From contig CP067379.1 in NCBI GenBank assembly GCA_019565575.1, forward strand, positions 3,224,001-3,288,000: DNA of 64,000 nucleotides, written 5' to 3'. The notes under the pieces are model-generated. The model made no database searches and had not been told where the DNA came from. It worked only from the letters and a program-made list of their open reading frames with translations. The translations under genes and the position numbers were made by a program. Of the stretch, positions 9,318 to 20,171 are shown piece by piece; position 1 is the first letter of the stretch, and the number at the start of each line of letters is the position of its first letter. Origin of the DNA: Flavobacterium covae (GTDB lineage: Bacteria > Bacteroidota > Bacteroidia > Flavobacteriales > Flavobacteriaceae).

Positions 9318-10444
9318 ACAGTTAAATAAGCATACGAATATGAAAATCTTCCACTTTCGGGAACTGATAATAGGATGGTATCTCCTTTTTTCAGTTGTTT
9401 TGAGTTCATTAGTTCTTCTAACATTAAATAAATTGAAGCCGAGCCTACATTTCCTACTTTATGTAAATTCATAAACCAATTTTCCATTGGTACATTAACA
9501 TCTACTTTTTGTAGTTGTTCTGCTAATCCTTTGACAAAATAATGAGAGGATACGTGTGGTAGGAAATAAGTAATTTCGTTTGCATTTATTTTGTTTTTAT
9601 CTAGTGCATTTTTCATACTTATGGCTCCTTTTACTAGAATCTGGGCATCTAATAACTTAACATCTTGTTTGATTGAAAAAACAGATTGCTCTAGCCACTC
9701 GTTTGTTGGATAGTCACTCCAAGGTTTAATAGATCCGTCTTCATTTTTATCTCCACCTGCATACATACAGGCTTCTAATTCGTGAGCATACGAATAGGAC
9801 TCCATCCATTCTATCTTTAAAGAATATTCTCCTCTAGGTTTATTTTCTAATAAGAAAGCACCTGCTCCGTCAGATAACATCCAACGTAAAAAATCTTTTT
9901 TGAAGGCTATAATAGGTTGTTCTTCTAAATTTTTCAGGTTTACTATTTCGCTTTCAAAACGATTGGCTAACATCCAAGTTGATACTCTTTCTGATCCTGT
10001 AGCTACTGCATTTACGGTATTGCCTGACTTTATAGACATATAGGCAAATTTCAAGGCTATCATTCCTGCATTGCATACTCCTGAAGAAGAGTTAATTTCT
10101 ATTGGTTTATTTTTTAGTAATCCGTGTACCATAGCGGCATGTGACGGTAATAAATGATCAGGAGTAGAAGTTCCACAGGATAAAAGTTGAATATCATTTA
10201 CATCAAATGCATGGTCTAAAAGGGTTTCAATTGCTTTTTGTGTTAAATCAGCATTTGAATGGGTGGGTATCCCTTGTGTATCTAAAGCATAATAACGTGA
10301 TATAATTCCATTATTACGCAAAATAATACGACGCGCTTTAGATGGTTTGTTGTTAATTAATCCTAAATAGGTCTCCATATCTTCATTAGATATAGGGTTA
10401 TTAGGCAAAAATTTTCCAGATCGAGTAATGTAAACGTCAAACAT
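9311..10444 (-). CDS. darB: DarB-like ketosynthase III for dialkylresorcinol formation
   Basis: A 377-residue KAS III-fold enzyme. The nucleophile Cys is in SSSGVCNAGMIALKF, the His is in FLPHVSSHYF and the Asn is in VGNVGSASIY, which is the complete Cys-His-Asn triad. DarB joins two beta-keto acyl chains, which together with DarA gives the dialkylresorcinol part of flexirubin (established for DarAB). The frame is intact. It is flanked by darA (4 bp upstream) and the hotdog pair downstream, the conserved order of flexirubin loci. Confidence 0.9.
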   Translation of the reverse strand: MFDVYITRSGKFLPNNPISNEDMETYLGLINNKPSKARRIILRNNGIISRYYALDTQGIPTHSNADLTQKAIETLLDHAFDVNDIQLLSCGTSTPDHLLPSHAAMVHGLLKNKPIEINSSSGVCNAGMIALKFAYMSIKSGNTVNAVATGSERVSTWMLANRFESEIVNLKNLEEQPIIAFKKDFLRWMLSDGAGAFLLENKPRGEYSLKIEWMESYSYAHELEACMYAGGDKNEDGSIKPWSDYPTNEWLEQSVFSIKQDVKLLDAQILVKGAISMKNALDKNKINANEITYFLPHVSSHYFVKGLAEQLQKVDVNVPMENWFMNLHKVGNVGSASIYLMLEELMNSKQLKKGDTILLSVPESGRFSYSYAYLTVC

Positions 10445-10448
10445 ATAT

Positions 10449-11346
10449 TTATACTCCTTGATAGTAGGATTTTAGTTTTTTAATTTTAGTTTTTATAAAT
10501 GGTTTTTTAAACAAATATATTAAATATACTAATGGTGAAATGAACCAAATAGCAACAAATAAATAATAATTAAAGAGTTTCAACCAAAAAGGTCTGGATT
10601 GTTTTTTTTTGATAATAAAATTAGCCCAAATATTAAACATTTTGTTAGCCTTTTGATCCATTTCTAGTAGAAATGGGCGAATTTCAACAGCTCCTTTTTT
10701 TATTAATTCTTCTTGTAGGTTAATTGTATTATCTTTTAAAAAGGATAATAAGATTGTTCCAAATTTATTAGAATCTTCTATTTCTTTTTAGATACTCCTG
10801 GTTCAGGAAAAATTCCTAAGTATTTTTCCTTTTTCCCTGAAAACATCCATTGAACAATGGTAATAACACTAATATAATTATTATTTCGATCTACCAAAGC
10901 TATATTTCCTTTTAGAATAGCACCTAAATCTTGTAATTGTTTTTTTACTTTTTCTTGTGCTAAGCCCCACATATTTCTTGCTCCTATAACAGTTACAACA
11001 GGGGTGTTTTTTAATATTTTTTTGCCTCATCACTCTTTAAAAAAGAATTTATGGGAATGGAGGGGCTTAAATACCAAACTTGGTATGCTAGTATGACCAA
11101 ATCATATTTTTGATGTAAAATTGCGTTTTGAGAATCCTTTAACGGATATGGTATTTGTAAAAATGATTCTGGAAAAGCATCAAAAAAAGAGGCTTTGTCC
11201 CAAGGAAAAGGGAATTCTTTTTCTATTGCTACGTCATAATAGTTAACTTCAACATCTTGATTTCCTATTAATGGAGCTGTAATGTTTTTAATAATTTGTG
11301 TTAACTGTCCTGATTGACTAAAATGTACTATTAAAATTTTTTTCAT
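10449..11346 (-). CDS. darA: DarA-like dialkylresorcinol condensing enzyme, frameshifted
   Basis: The N-terminus MKKILIVHFSQSGQLTQI is a flavodoxin-like phosphate loop. The middle contains YDLVILAYQVWYLSPSIP and the C-terminus carries a hydrophobic stretch (YLFVAIWFISPLVYLIYLF) near the membrane. The reconstructed length of about 300 residues fits the DarA family. Frameshifts occur near 11,020 (the A run after DEA is one base short) and near 10,790 (after VSKK). Lies immediately upstream of darB. Together they form the resorcinol ring of the pigment. Confidence 0.85.
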
Positions 11347-11361
11347 TATTCTTAAACACTA

Positions 11362-12239
11362 CTATGAATTAGCTTTCCAAAAATCAAAATAATTAAACCA
11401 TTGTAAAGGATATTTCTTAAGTATTTCTTCTACATTTTCTGTATAAGCTTTTAGTAAACCTTTTTCATCTCTTTGTTTTACTTGGGCTATTCTTGCAAAC
11501 AAATGATAATGTAATTTGGGTTCTTTCATTACGTATACAAAGACAACGGGAACTTTTAACCTAGATGCTATTAAAAAGGGACCAGCAGGAAATAGAGCTT
11601 TTTTTCCAAAAAGTTCTTCTTCAAAACATTTACTTCCTTCAAAATAGCGATCACCTGTAAAACAGATTAATTCGTTATTAGCTAATGCTTGATTAATTTC
11701 AAATATATGAGATAAATCGTCTCTTACTATTATAAATTTTACAGATGGTTTTTGGGTAACCGTTTCTAAATATTGTTTAATAATAGAGTGTTCTAAATCT
11801 GTGGTTACTAGATTAATCTGACATTCTAGATCTATTTCTCCAAAAAAGTGTTCCGCTATTTCAAAATTACCTACGTGAGCACTAATTAGTACTCCTCCCT
11901 TTTTTTGGGCTAATAGTTTTTTTAAAATTTCGATACCATCAAACTCATAGGTAAATTTATTTCTTAAGCCTGCAGAAATAGCTACTTTATCAATTAATGT
12001 TTGTCCAAAAACAAAATAACTTTTGTAGATATTAAGAAAGGCTTGAAATTTATTTTGTTTTTGACGATTGTGTAAATAATAAAAAATAGCTCTATTAGAT
12101 TTAAATTGTGTAAGAAAATAATAAAAAGCTACGAAAAAAAGAACGGCATAAGCTGTTCGAATTCGAGCTTTTTTATACAAAATACAAAAATCTTATAACC
12201 TAAAAGAGTCCCTTTGGATTTACCATCCCATTGGCTCAT
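11362..12239 (-). CDS. LpxL/HtrB-like acyltransferase, frameshifted near the start
   Basis: The reconstructed start is ATG 12,239, MSQWDGKSKGTLLGYKIFVF, typical of the lysophospholipid/lipid A acyltransferase family found in flexirubin clusters. One missing A near 12,172-12,177 shifts the frame, so without correction only the part from about 12,180 is open. The catalytic HxxxxE-like motif is SAHVGNFEIAE. The N-terminal hydrophobic segment (YAVLFFVAFYYFL) anchors it to the inner membrane. It probably transfers the aryl-polyene acid from the carrier to its lipid or resorcinol acceptor (inferred). Confidence 0.82.
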
Positions 12240-12245
12240 AAGCAA

Positions 12246-12494
12246 TTATTTTTGTGCTATTTTTGTTTCAATTAAATGATAAAAATCCTGAAAAGTATTA
12301 ACACCTGCAAAATCTGCTTCTACTAATTTAACACCAAAATTAGCTTCTATAGAGACCACTAAATCAACATAGTCTAAACTATCCAATCCTAGTGTTTCTT
12401 TTAAATTTGCTTCTGGTGAAATAGTTTCTACATCTACTTCAAATTCGTCTACTAAAATTTCATTAATTTTTTCTAAAATAACTACTGATTCCAT
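12246..12494 (-). CDS. Acyl carrier protein
   Basis: An 82-residue acidic protein with the phosphopantetheine site LGLDSLDYVDLV. It is 1 bp downstream of a ketosynthase gene and 6 bp upstream of the acyltransferase start. Second carrier of the pigment cluster. The frame is intact. Confidence 0.92.
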   Translation of the reverse strand: MESVVILEKINEILVDEFEVDVETISPEANLKETLGLDSLDYVDLVVSIEANFGVKLVEADFAGVNTFQDFYHLIETKIAQK

Positions 12495-12495
12495 T

Positions 12496-13719
12496 TTATA
12501 CTTTAAATTTCTTAACTATAACGGCAGAATTTGTTCCACCGAACCCAAATGAATTTGACAAATATAGGTCAAATTTTTTATTTATAGTTTCTTTTACGAT
12601 ATTTAACTTTGCTGAATCCTCATCTGGCTCTTCAAAATTAATATTAGGAGCAATGAAATCATTTTGCATCATTAGGGTTGAATAAATCAACTCACTGGCT
12701 CCCGCCATCCAACATTCATGCCCTGTCATAGACTTGGTTGAACTTACATAAGGTTTACTTCCAAACACTTCGTAAATGGCTTTTGCTTCATTTGCATCTC
12801 CTAAAGGAGTAGAGGTTGCGTGTGCATTAATGTACTGTATTTCATCTGCTTTTAGGCCTGCTTGTTCTAAAGCTCTACGCATGGCTGTTGAAGGACCATC
12901 TACATTTGGAGTAGAAATATGACCTCCATTAGACGAAAAACCATAACCTACAACCTCAGCAATAATGGGTGCTCCTCTTTTTATGGCAGACTCATAACTT
13001 TCTAGTATTAAAGTGGCTCCACCACCACTAGGAACTAAACCATCTCTATTTTTATCAAATGGCCTAGAAGCTTTTATGGGATCTTTTTCTCTTGGAGAAA
13101 AAACACCTAATCCATCAAAACTAGCCATACTGTATTTGTTAATTTCTTGAGCTCCTCCACAAATGATTATGTCTTGTAACCCACTTTTAATCAAATGAAA
13201 TCCTAAACCAACGGAGTGAGAGCCGCTTGCGCAAGCAGCACTAATGGTCATATTTACTCCTCGCAATCTAAAAATAGTTGCTAAATTCATCGTTACAGTG
13301 GAGTTCATCGACTTAAATATAGCTCCTGAACCTATTAAAGCCGTATCTTTTTTTTCTCTTACAATATCCGTAGCATCTATTACTGCCTTTGATACGCTAT
13401 CATTACCATAAAGGATTCCTACTTCATTCGTATCAAAGAAAGCGTCATCTATATTTGCATTTTTTAAAGCATCTATAGTGGCCATGTATGCAAATTCAGT
13501 TTCTTGTCCTATACTAATTCTTTGTCTTCTATTTAATAATGTTTTTAATTCAGGGTTAGGAACCATACCTGTAAGTGCTGACTGAAAACCAAAGTCTTTT
13601 CTTTCTGCATCAAAAACAATACCTGACTTACCTTGATATAATGATTCTTTAACTTCTGCTAAAGAAGTTCCTAAACAAGAGTAAATCCCCATACCTGTTA
13701 TAACTACTCTTTTTTCCAT
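12496..13719 (-). CDS. Beta-ketoacyl-ACP synthase (FabF type)
   Basis: A 407-residue intact FabF-like enzyme. The nucleophile is in SAACASGSHSVG. His motifs are NAHATSTPLGD (the usual HGT is HAT) and SMTGHECWMAGA, and the C-terminal SNSFGFGGTNS loop is present. It begins MEKRVVITGMGIYSCLG. It lies between fabG and an acyl carrier protein in the biosynthetic operon and probably performs chain extension on the aryl starter. Confidence 0.92.
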   Translation of the reverse strand: MEKRVVITGMGIYSCLGTSLAEVKESLYQGKSGIVFDAERKDFGFQSALTGMVPNPELKTLLNRRQRISIGQETEFAYMATIDALKNANIDDAFFDTNEVGILYGNDSVSKAVIDATDIVREKKDTALIGSGAIFKSMNSTVTMNLATIFRLRGVNMTISAACASGSHSVGLGFHLIKSGLQDIIICGGAQEINKYSMASFDGLGVFSPREKDPIKASRPFDKNRDGLVPSGGGATLILESYESAIKRGAPIIAEVVGYGFSSNGGHISTPNVDGPSTAMRRALEQAGLKADEIQYINAHATSTPLGDANEAKAIYEVFGSKPYVSSTKSMTGHECWMAGASELIYSTLMMQNDFIAPNINFEEPDEDSAKLNIVKETINKKFDLYLSNSFGFGGTNSAVIVKKFKV

Positions 13720-13737
13720 TTTATCTACAAGCTATTA

Positions 13738-14469
13738 TTAAGAATAAATACCGCCATTAATATTAATCACTTCTCCTGTGATATATCCCGCATTTTTAGA
13801 AGTTAAAAAACTTACTAAAGCAGCTACTTCTTCCGCTTCTCCAAAACGATTAGCTGGAATCATTTTTACTAATTCTTTTTCATCTAAATCACCAGTCATA
13901 TCAGTACGAATAAATCCTGGTGCTACAGCATTTACCGTAATATTTCTTTTGGCTACTTCTTGTGCTAATGCTTTTGTAGCAGCCACTACTGCTCCTTTGG
14001 CTGCGGAATAATTAGTTTGTCCTGGAGTTCCTTTTACACCAGAAACAGAAACCATATTTACGATCCGACCGTATTTATTACGTAACATTTTTTGAATAAA
14101 GAAATGGGTTACATTATAAAAACCATTCAAACTGGTATTGATAACGTTATTCCAATCTTCTGGAGTCATCCACATAAATAATCCATCACGCGTAATACCT
14201 GCATTATTAACAAGAACTTCTACTATAGCATTAGGGTTTTCATCTTGCCATTGTGTTAAGACTTGTGTTACTTCTGCATGGTTTCCTACATTGAACTTTA
14301 GTATTTCTCCAGTTGCTCCTAGAGCCTGAACTTCTTTCAACGTTGTTAAGGCTGCTTCTTGATTACCTTGGTAATTAATTAAAATATGGTAGTTCTTTTC
14401 AGCCGCTAATTTTTTACAAATTGCACTTCCAATACCTCTTGAGCCACCTGTAACTAATGCACACTTCAT
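13738..14469 (-). CDS. fabG: 3-oxoacyl-ACP reductase (SDR family)
   Basis: A 243-residue classical short-chain dehydrogenase. The cofactor loop is GGSRGIGSAI, the NNAGIT motif is present, and the catalytic Ser-Tyr-Lys set lies in VSGVKGTPGQTNYSAAKGA. It ends with the GxxxNINGG-type C-terminus of FabG (GEVININGGIY). It reduces 3-ketoacyl-ACP during polyene assembly. First gene of the operon after a gap of about 200 bp from the ammonia-lyase gene. Confidence 0.92.
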   Translation of the reverse strand: MKCALVTGGSRGIGSAICKKLAAEKNYHILINYQGNQEAALTTLKEVQALGATGEILKFNVGNHAEVTQVLTQWQDENPNAIVEVLVNNAGITRDGLFMWMTPEDWNNVINTSLNGFYNVTHFFIQKMLRNKYGRIVNMVSVSGVKGTPGQTNYSAAKGAVVAATKALAQEVAKRNITVNAVAPGFIRTDMTGDLDEKELVKMIPANRFGEAEEVAALVSFLTSKNAGYITGEVININGGIYS

Positions 14470-14676
14470 TTTGTATAAGTCTTTATTTATATCGTTATAT
14501 TTCAGAAGAAACTCTTTTTTATCTTTTCAAATTAGACTATTCTTTCTGTTTCTTTATTTTTTGTTAGGGCGGTATTTAGAAAGATGTATTTGATTCACTT
14601 TCATAGATACCACTTAAATATATTATTTTGTTAACAAATTATGACTAAGTACCGAACGTTTTTCTTTTCACGTTGG

Positions 14677-16194
14677 TTATTGCATTAAATAGTCTTTTAT
14701 TTGTTGTATATAGGGATACATTATCATATCATCTTTAAAAGGAGGCACAACAGTACGTACTTGATCGTAAAACGCGCGTGTAGAAGAGGATACTTTATCG
14801 GCAAAGCCTAATGCGTCTATAGCTTGAACAACTGTAATTATTTCAATTGCTAAGACTTCAAAAGCATTTTCAATAACTTTTCCTGTCATAACTGCGGCAT
14901 TGGTTCCCATAGATACAATATCTTGATTATCATTGTTATTTGGAATACTGTGTACATACATTGGGTTTGATAATGTTTGTGATTCCGCTGTTGTTGATAC
15001 AGCTGTGAACTGAACGCCTTGCATCCCAAAATTAAAACCTAAAGTTCCTAAATTTACAAATGGTGGTAATAATTCATTAATTTTAGAATTTAATAAATAA
15101 TTTAGTTGTCTTTCGGCTAACATGGTCATTTTGGTTATGACAATCTTTAGCTTGTCCATTTCTAAGGAAATATAGTCTCCATGAAAATTACCTCCGTGAT
15201 AAACGTGTTTATTTTTTACATCTATTATAGGATTATCATTTGCGGAATTTATTTCATTTTCTAAAACTTTGGCTGTATTATGAATGGTATCTAATACAGG
15301 TCCTAGAATTTGAGGCACACAACGTAATGAATAATATTCTTGTACTTTTTCTTTAAATACTTCTTCTGTGTTTTCTCCGCTATATAAATGGTCTTCTCTT
15401 TTACGTACTAATGTACTATTACTTAAATGCTGACGCATCATTTTGGCTATTTCTTGCTGACCAGAATGATGTTTTGTATTGTTTAATTCCGCTGATAAAT
15501 GATCATCATAAGCTTGTACAATTTCATTGATAGCACTAGCTATTTTAACAGACCAATCGAGTGCTTTTCGGGCGTTATGAACATTAACAATACCTATACC
15601 TGTCATAACAGAGGTACCATTCATTAATGCTAATCCTTCTCTTAGTTCTACTTTTATAGGTTCTAATCCTTCTAATTCTAGAACTTCTTTGGTTGTTCTT
15701 CTTTCGCCTTTATAAAAAACTTCACCTTCTCCTATGAGGGTTAATGCTAGATGAGCTAATTGTACTAAATCGCCACTTGCTCCTACTCCTCCGTGTTCAA
15801 AAATTAATGGTGTAATATCCCGATTAATGAATTCTTTCATTAAATTGATTACAGATGGATGAACGCCTGAATTTCCTAATGATAATGTATTTAATCTTGC
15901 TAGAATTGCGGATTTTACATTAATGGGGCTTAAAGGTTGACCTGTACCTGATGCGTGACTTCTTATTAGATTATACTGGAGTTGTAGTCTATCCTGATCT
16001 TTTATACGATATTGTGCCATAGGTCCGAAACCTGTATTAACTCCGTATATCACTTTATTTTCCGAAAATTCTTTTAAAAATTTAAAACTTTCTTCAACTC
16101 TGTTCAAAACTTTTTCACTAATCTCTACATTTTGATTTTTAAAGACTATGGCTATAAATTCTTCAAGTTTTAGGTATTCTTGTATAACGCTCAT
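14677..16194 (-). CDS. Aromatic amino acid ammonia-lyase (HAL/TAL family)
   Basis: A 505-residue intact enzyme. The Ala-Ser-Gly triad that forms the MIO cofactor is in GGVGASGDLVQLAHL. The N-terminal NTGFGPMAQYRI and later NDNPIID motifs are characteristic of the family. In flexirubin clusters this enzyme deaminates tyrosine to 4-coumarate, the aryl starter unit (established for the pathway; tyrosine rather than histidine preference is inferred from context). It is the outermost gene of the minus-strand cluster and is divergent from the FAD oxidoreductase. Confidence 0.9.
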   Translation of the reverse strand: MSVIQEYLKLEEFIAIVFKNQNVEISEKVLNRVEESFKFLKEFSENKVIYGVNTGFGPMAQYRIKDQDRLQLQYNLIRSHASGTGQPLSPINVKSAILARLNTLSLGNSGVHPSVINLMKEFINRDITPLIFEHGGVGASGDLVQLAHLALTLIGEGEVFYKGERRTTKEVLELEGLEPIKVELREGLALMNGTSVMTGIGIVNVHNARKALDWSVKIASAINEIVQAYDDHLSAELNNTKHHSGQQEIAKMMRQHLSNSTLVRKREDHLYSGENTEEVFKEKVQEYYSLRCVPQILGPVLDTIHNTAKVLENEINSANDNPIIDVKNKHVYHGGNFHGDYISLEMDKLKIVITKMTMLAERQLNYLLNSKINELLPPFVNLGTLGFNFGMQGVQFTAVSTTAESQTLSNPMYVHSIPNNNDNQDIVSMGTNAAVMTGKVIENAFEVLAIEIITVVQAIDALGFADKVSSSTRAFYDQVRTVVPPFKDDMIMYPYIQQIKDYLMQ

Positions 16195-16249
16195 TAAAAC
16201 TAATTTTTACAACAATTGAATAATATCTTTTTATTTGATATTATGTATT

Positions 16250-16257
16250 TACTTTTG
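16250..16257 (+). promoter_or_regulatory. Candidate -7 box for the FAD oxidoreductase gene
   Basis: TACTTTTG matches the Bacteroidota -7 consensus TAnnTTTG and lies 43 bp before the ATG at 16,300. A convincing TTTG at the -33 spacing is not present, so this is a weak call. The 105-bp region between the two divergent starts must also carry the promoter of the ammonia-lyase gene. Confidence 0.35.
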
Positions 16258-16299
16258 AAAAGGCAAAGTTAACACATTCTTATAAAGAAAAAAGCAAAT

Positions 16300-17556
16300 A
16301 TGAAACAAGAATTTGTAGATGTTTTAATAATTGGCGCAGGACCATCAGGCTGTGTGTCAGCATCATATTTACATAACAATGGTATCCATGTAAAAGTTGT
16401 TGAAAAAACAAAATTTCCAAGACTGGTTGTGGGCGAGAGTTTAATACCCCGAGTTATGGATCATTTTTATGAAAGTGGTCTTTTTCTGCCTTGGATTCTA
16501 TGAATTTTGAAAAGAAATTAGGGGCTCGGTTTATAAGGGGAGAGGAAATATGTATTTTTGATTTTAGTGTCAAACATGGTAAAGGATGGGATTGGACTTG
16601 GCAAGTTCCTCGTGCAGATTTTGATAATACATTAGCAGAAGAAGTTATTCGAAAAGGTATTGACTTAGAGTTTGAAACAGAAGTATTAGATGTAGTATTT
16701 AATGGATCAAACTCTATAACAACTGTAAAGGAAAAAAATGGCGAATCTAAAGAAATTCATGCTAAGTTTATAATTGATTCTAGTGGTTATGGTAGAGTAT
16801 TACCTCGTTTATTGGATTTAGACACACCTTCTAAATTGGATCCTCACTCTTCTATTTTCACACACATAAAGGATATTAATAGACCTGGAAGGTGAGGAAG
16901 GGACTTTAATTTCTTTTGACATTTTAGAAACTGAGGTATGGCTTTGGGTTATTCCTTTTTCTAACGGAAATACGAGCGTAGGTATAGTTGGTCCAACTTC
17001 ATTTATTAATTCATTATCTAAAAATAATGACACTGCTGAGGCTCTAAAAAATGCGATTCAAAAATCAGATTATTACATTAAACGTTTTGGTGGACTTGAT
17101 TTTTTGTTTGAACCAGTTAAATTAGAGAACTATTCTAGATCTGTTAAAAAAATGTATGGAGAAGGTTTTGCTTTAACAGGTAATAGCTCTGAATTTTTAG
17201 ATCCTGTATTTTCATCAGGTGTGGCATTTGCTACAGAATCTGGAATGTTATCTGCCAAATTAGTTCATCGTCAGTTAAAGGGAGAAAAAATTGATTGGGA
17301 AGTTGAATTTACTCAATATATGCGATCTGGTATTGATGTTTTCACCACTTATGTAAAAGAATGGTATACAGGAAATCTTCAAACTTTATTTTTTCATCAA
17401 CCTGAAAATCCAGATGTAAAAAAGAAAATATGTGCTGTTTTAGCAGGTTATGTTTGGGATGAAACAAATCCTTTTGTAAAAAAACACGATAGTGTTATTA
17501 AAAATATGGCACACTTGATTCACATGGAAAAAGAGCAAAAAGAAACCCAAGTTTAA
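16300..17556 (+). CDS. FAD-dependent oxidoreductase/halogenase-like protein, frameshifted
   Basis: Begins with an FAD-binding segment: VLIIGAGPSGCVSASYL (GxGxxG) followed by VVEKTKFPRLVVGESLIPR. The middle contains GWDWTWQVPRADFD, which matches the WxWx[IV]P motif of flavin-dependent halogenases. The C-terminal FAD motif is GNSSEFLDPVFSSGV. Some flexirubins are chlorinated, so a halogenase or ring hydroxylase role is plausible. The two cannot be separated here, and related monooxygenases share these motifs. Frameshifts lie near 16,490 and 16,888. The second looks like an extra G (R-P-E-G-E-E-G-T is restored when one G is removed). Divergent from the ammonia-lyase gene. Confidence 0.75.
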
Positions 17557-17570
17557 AACTTGGGTTTTTC
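17543..17570 (+). terminator. Rho-independent terminator of the FAD oxidoreductase gene
   Basis: A perfect 12-bp inverted repeat (AAACCCAAGTTT / AAACTTGGGTTT) around a single A, ending in a T run. It overlaps the stop codon of the plus-strand gene and lies between convergent genes. Confidence 0.8.
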
Positions 17571-17590
17571 ATTAACTTCTATTTTGATTA

Positions 17591-18348
17591 TTACTTAGAT
17601 TCTAAAGTCATTCTTGTATATTCATAAATCAAGAAACTAAAATAATCCCATTTTACTGAATCTAAAGGGTAATTTTTCATAAACTCCGCGTTATCTCCAA
17701 ATAAGTTGTTATATGTTTCTTTAAATTCATCTTTATGTAACCAAATCATTTTATCTCCTTTTTTGACATAATAAGATTTAATAACACCTCCGCCCATTTT
17801 CATTCCTCCAATAGCTACACCTCCTGTTTCATTTGCATTTGGATCTCCATAAACTTCAATAATACTATTAAAAGAAGGGTTTATTAATTGCATCAAATAT
17901 TCCTTTTCTTCTTTTTTATTTTTCAAAGAAACCAATTGATTTTTATAAAAAACGGTTTCTTTATTAGTGGCTTTTTATGATTTTTTGTACTCATACTACG
18001 AATATTTGTAAAATGTTTCATAGTTTTTCTAAATTTTTCAGAGCCACTTGGAGATAAATACAATTCAGAAATTTTTGAAGCTTCAAAATCTTCTACTTTT
18101 CCTGTAACGCTGTCTTTTACCTCAACTTCCTCTATTTGACCTTTTTTTCTATTGATATCTTTAAAATAACCAATAATTGTACGACCATCTTTTAAAATAA
18201 CCGTTGAAGTCTTTTTATTGTTAACGGTAACAAAAGTCTCTTCAAAAAGAACAGTTTCCATTTCTTTAATTTTTTCTTTTTCAAACTTTACTGTTTGCCC
18301 CATCATAACATTTGTTATGAACAATAATGATAATCCTACTTTTTTCAT
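17591..18348 (-). CDS. Secreted hypothetical protein, frameshifted
   Basis: About 252 residues after joining two frames. The start MKKVGLSLLFITNVMMGQ is a signal peptide, so the product is exported. The N-terminal part has VILKDGRTIIGYFKDI, a small beta-rich module also common in secreted flavobacterial proteins. The C-terminal part is Gly-rich (GGVAIGGMKMGGGVIKSYY). The break near 17,975 is in an A run (CATAAAAAGCC), where one more A restores the frame. It follows the gene at 18,377 by 28 bp and is probably cotranscribed with it. Function not recognised. Confidence 0.6.
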
Positions 18349-18376
18349 ATTTATTTAATTTTAGAAATCAATAATA

Positions 18377-20027
18377 CTAATTTAAATCAACTTTAATCAT
18401 AACATCTTCTTTACGCTTTTTATACACTTCAAACATGAATGTACTTTTAGCTATTTGTATGATACCATTTACAGAAAACTGATAGATTTTAAAATCTTCT
18501 ACTTCTTTTGAATTTAAAATAGCTCCTTTAGACCACTCTCCTGTAACATCGTCAATTTTTACAGAAGTCAGGTATCCTCCTTTTTCATCTTTATGAAGAG
18601 CAGGTTCTTTATCTAATGGCAAATCTATATTTTTAATATTATCTAAAAACACTAAATAATGTTTATTATTTGCACTAAAGTATTTATAAGACATCCCTCC
18701 TCTTCCTTTAAATCCCATTTGATTCTTAGGTATTTTTTTCATCCAAGCTAAAGATCCGTCTGCTTTTAATTTTGTTACTAAAATATTACAGTAATGATAG
18801 GTATAATAATTTCCTCCTGGAGAGCCATTCACTCCTTGAATATAGTTATTAATAATATAGTTTTGTTCTCCTATTAATACGACACTTCCGTCAGGATTTA
18901 ATACCATATCTCTAAAAACAAGATTCCTAAACTGAGGATCATCTCCTTTTCTTTCTTTTTTTTCGTTTCTTCTTCTTGTTCTATTGCTTTCATACTGATT
19001 GATGATTTCTAAAGGGATTGGCTGAAAGGTTGAATAAATTGTTTTTCCTTGACTATCAAATTTAATTAAAGCCACTCCATCTATATCATCATAATCTGAT
19101 TTCCCTTTAGCTATTTCACTATAAAAACCACCACAAATTAATTGATCTTTGTTTGTGTCTAAAATCCAAAGGTTATTCACAAACTTGTTGGCATTTTCAT
19201 ATTTTGAAATATTTATTTTATCAGTACCTGCTTTAACTGTTAACAATTCTATATGATAGTTTGCTTCTTCATCTTTTTTTTTTTTTTTCTCATCTGCTGA
19301 ATCATCATGATAAATTTTTTTCTAACATATACAGATTTCCTTTTGAATCTAGTTGGTAATCTAAATTTTCCATTCTACGTTCTGTATAAGGCATCGTAAC
19401 TTCATTAGAATACAGTTTATTTAGTGATTTATCATACGAACGCAAACCAATTATATCATAGCTCTTTGTATCTCTCTTTACTTCGGGTTTTTTTCTGTAC
19501 TGAATTAATAATTTGCTTTTATCATTAGATTGATAAAAGTCAAACTTGTCTTCTACTGCATAGGAAAATCCCATTCCGCTTGACATTAATGTTCCTGCTA
19601 TTTTACCTCCAACTTGGAATAATAATTTTGATTCTGGGAAAAACTCTCCTTTATCAAAATTAATTTCTCTAAAAAACAATTGTTCTTTTTCAGCATCGCC
19701 ATCCCAAGAAGAATAAAACAAATAATATTTGTTATTTATTTCTAAAATTTCTTCGAAAGAGTAGTTTCTAGGGAATATCTTTTCATATTTTGTTTCTTTT
19801 ATAAAAGCTGGTTTATTTGAATCAAATTTTTGAATTAAAATTTCTTCTCTATCTAATTTTACTGCCATAACTTCATTTCCTTTGGATAAATAAACTTTAT
19901 TTCGGGCGTCAAAAACCTTATATGGTTCACTTATCTTATAAGAATATTCTGGCGATATTTTTATCTGGGAATAATTTGTTGTAATGGCTAAAACCGAGAC
20001 AAGAAGCATTAAAAATGTTTTTTCCAT
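18377..20027 (-). CDS. Secreted hypothetical protein, possible beta-propeller, frameshifted
   Basis: About 550 residues after joining two frames. Starts with the signal peptide MEKTFLMLLVSVLAITTNYS. The rest is a succession of beta-rich blocks with phrases such as YYLFYSSWDGDAEKEQLFF, DGVALIKFDSQGKTIYST and NILVTKLKADGSLAWMKKI, as in WD40-like or kelch-like propellers. The break lies near 19,250-19,300 in a long A run (KKKKKK region). Function not recognised. It is upstream of, and probably cotranscribed with, the gene at 17,591. Confidence 0.6.
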
Positions 20028-20098
20028 TTTATTTTTTTAATTGGGTTCAAAGGTATTAATTTCAAAAAAGATGTAGGAGTATAAAAGCTTAAAAAACA

Positions 20099-20134
20099 AA
20101 ATACCTCAAGAGTGAAATAGATTTTGAGGTATTT
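20099..20134 (-). terminator. Terminator downstream of the RND pump gene
   Basis: Arms AAATACCTCAA (20,099-20,109) and TTGAGGTATTT (20,124-20,134), loop 14 nt. Read on the minus strand the hairpin is followed by a T-rich tract. It lies 38 bp after the stop of the czcA-like gene and so probably ends the long minus-strand operon. Confidence 0.75.
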
Positions 20135-20171
20135 TTAGGTTTAAAATATATTTTTAGTTACGTGGTATATA

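Noticed and set aside
222..14469. Pigment cluster as a truly decaying pseudogene cluster
   Set aside because: Most breaks examined are one-base changes, largely at homopolymers, with full conservation on both sides. Essential-type motifs are kept, and unrelated loci show the same pattern.
14470..14676. Clear promoter for fabG and the downstream pigment operon
   Set aside because: No TAnnTTTG box with a suitable TTTG upstream was found on the minus strand in this gap.
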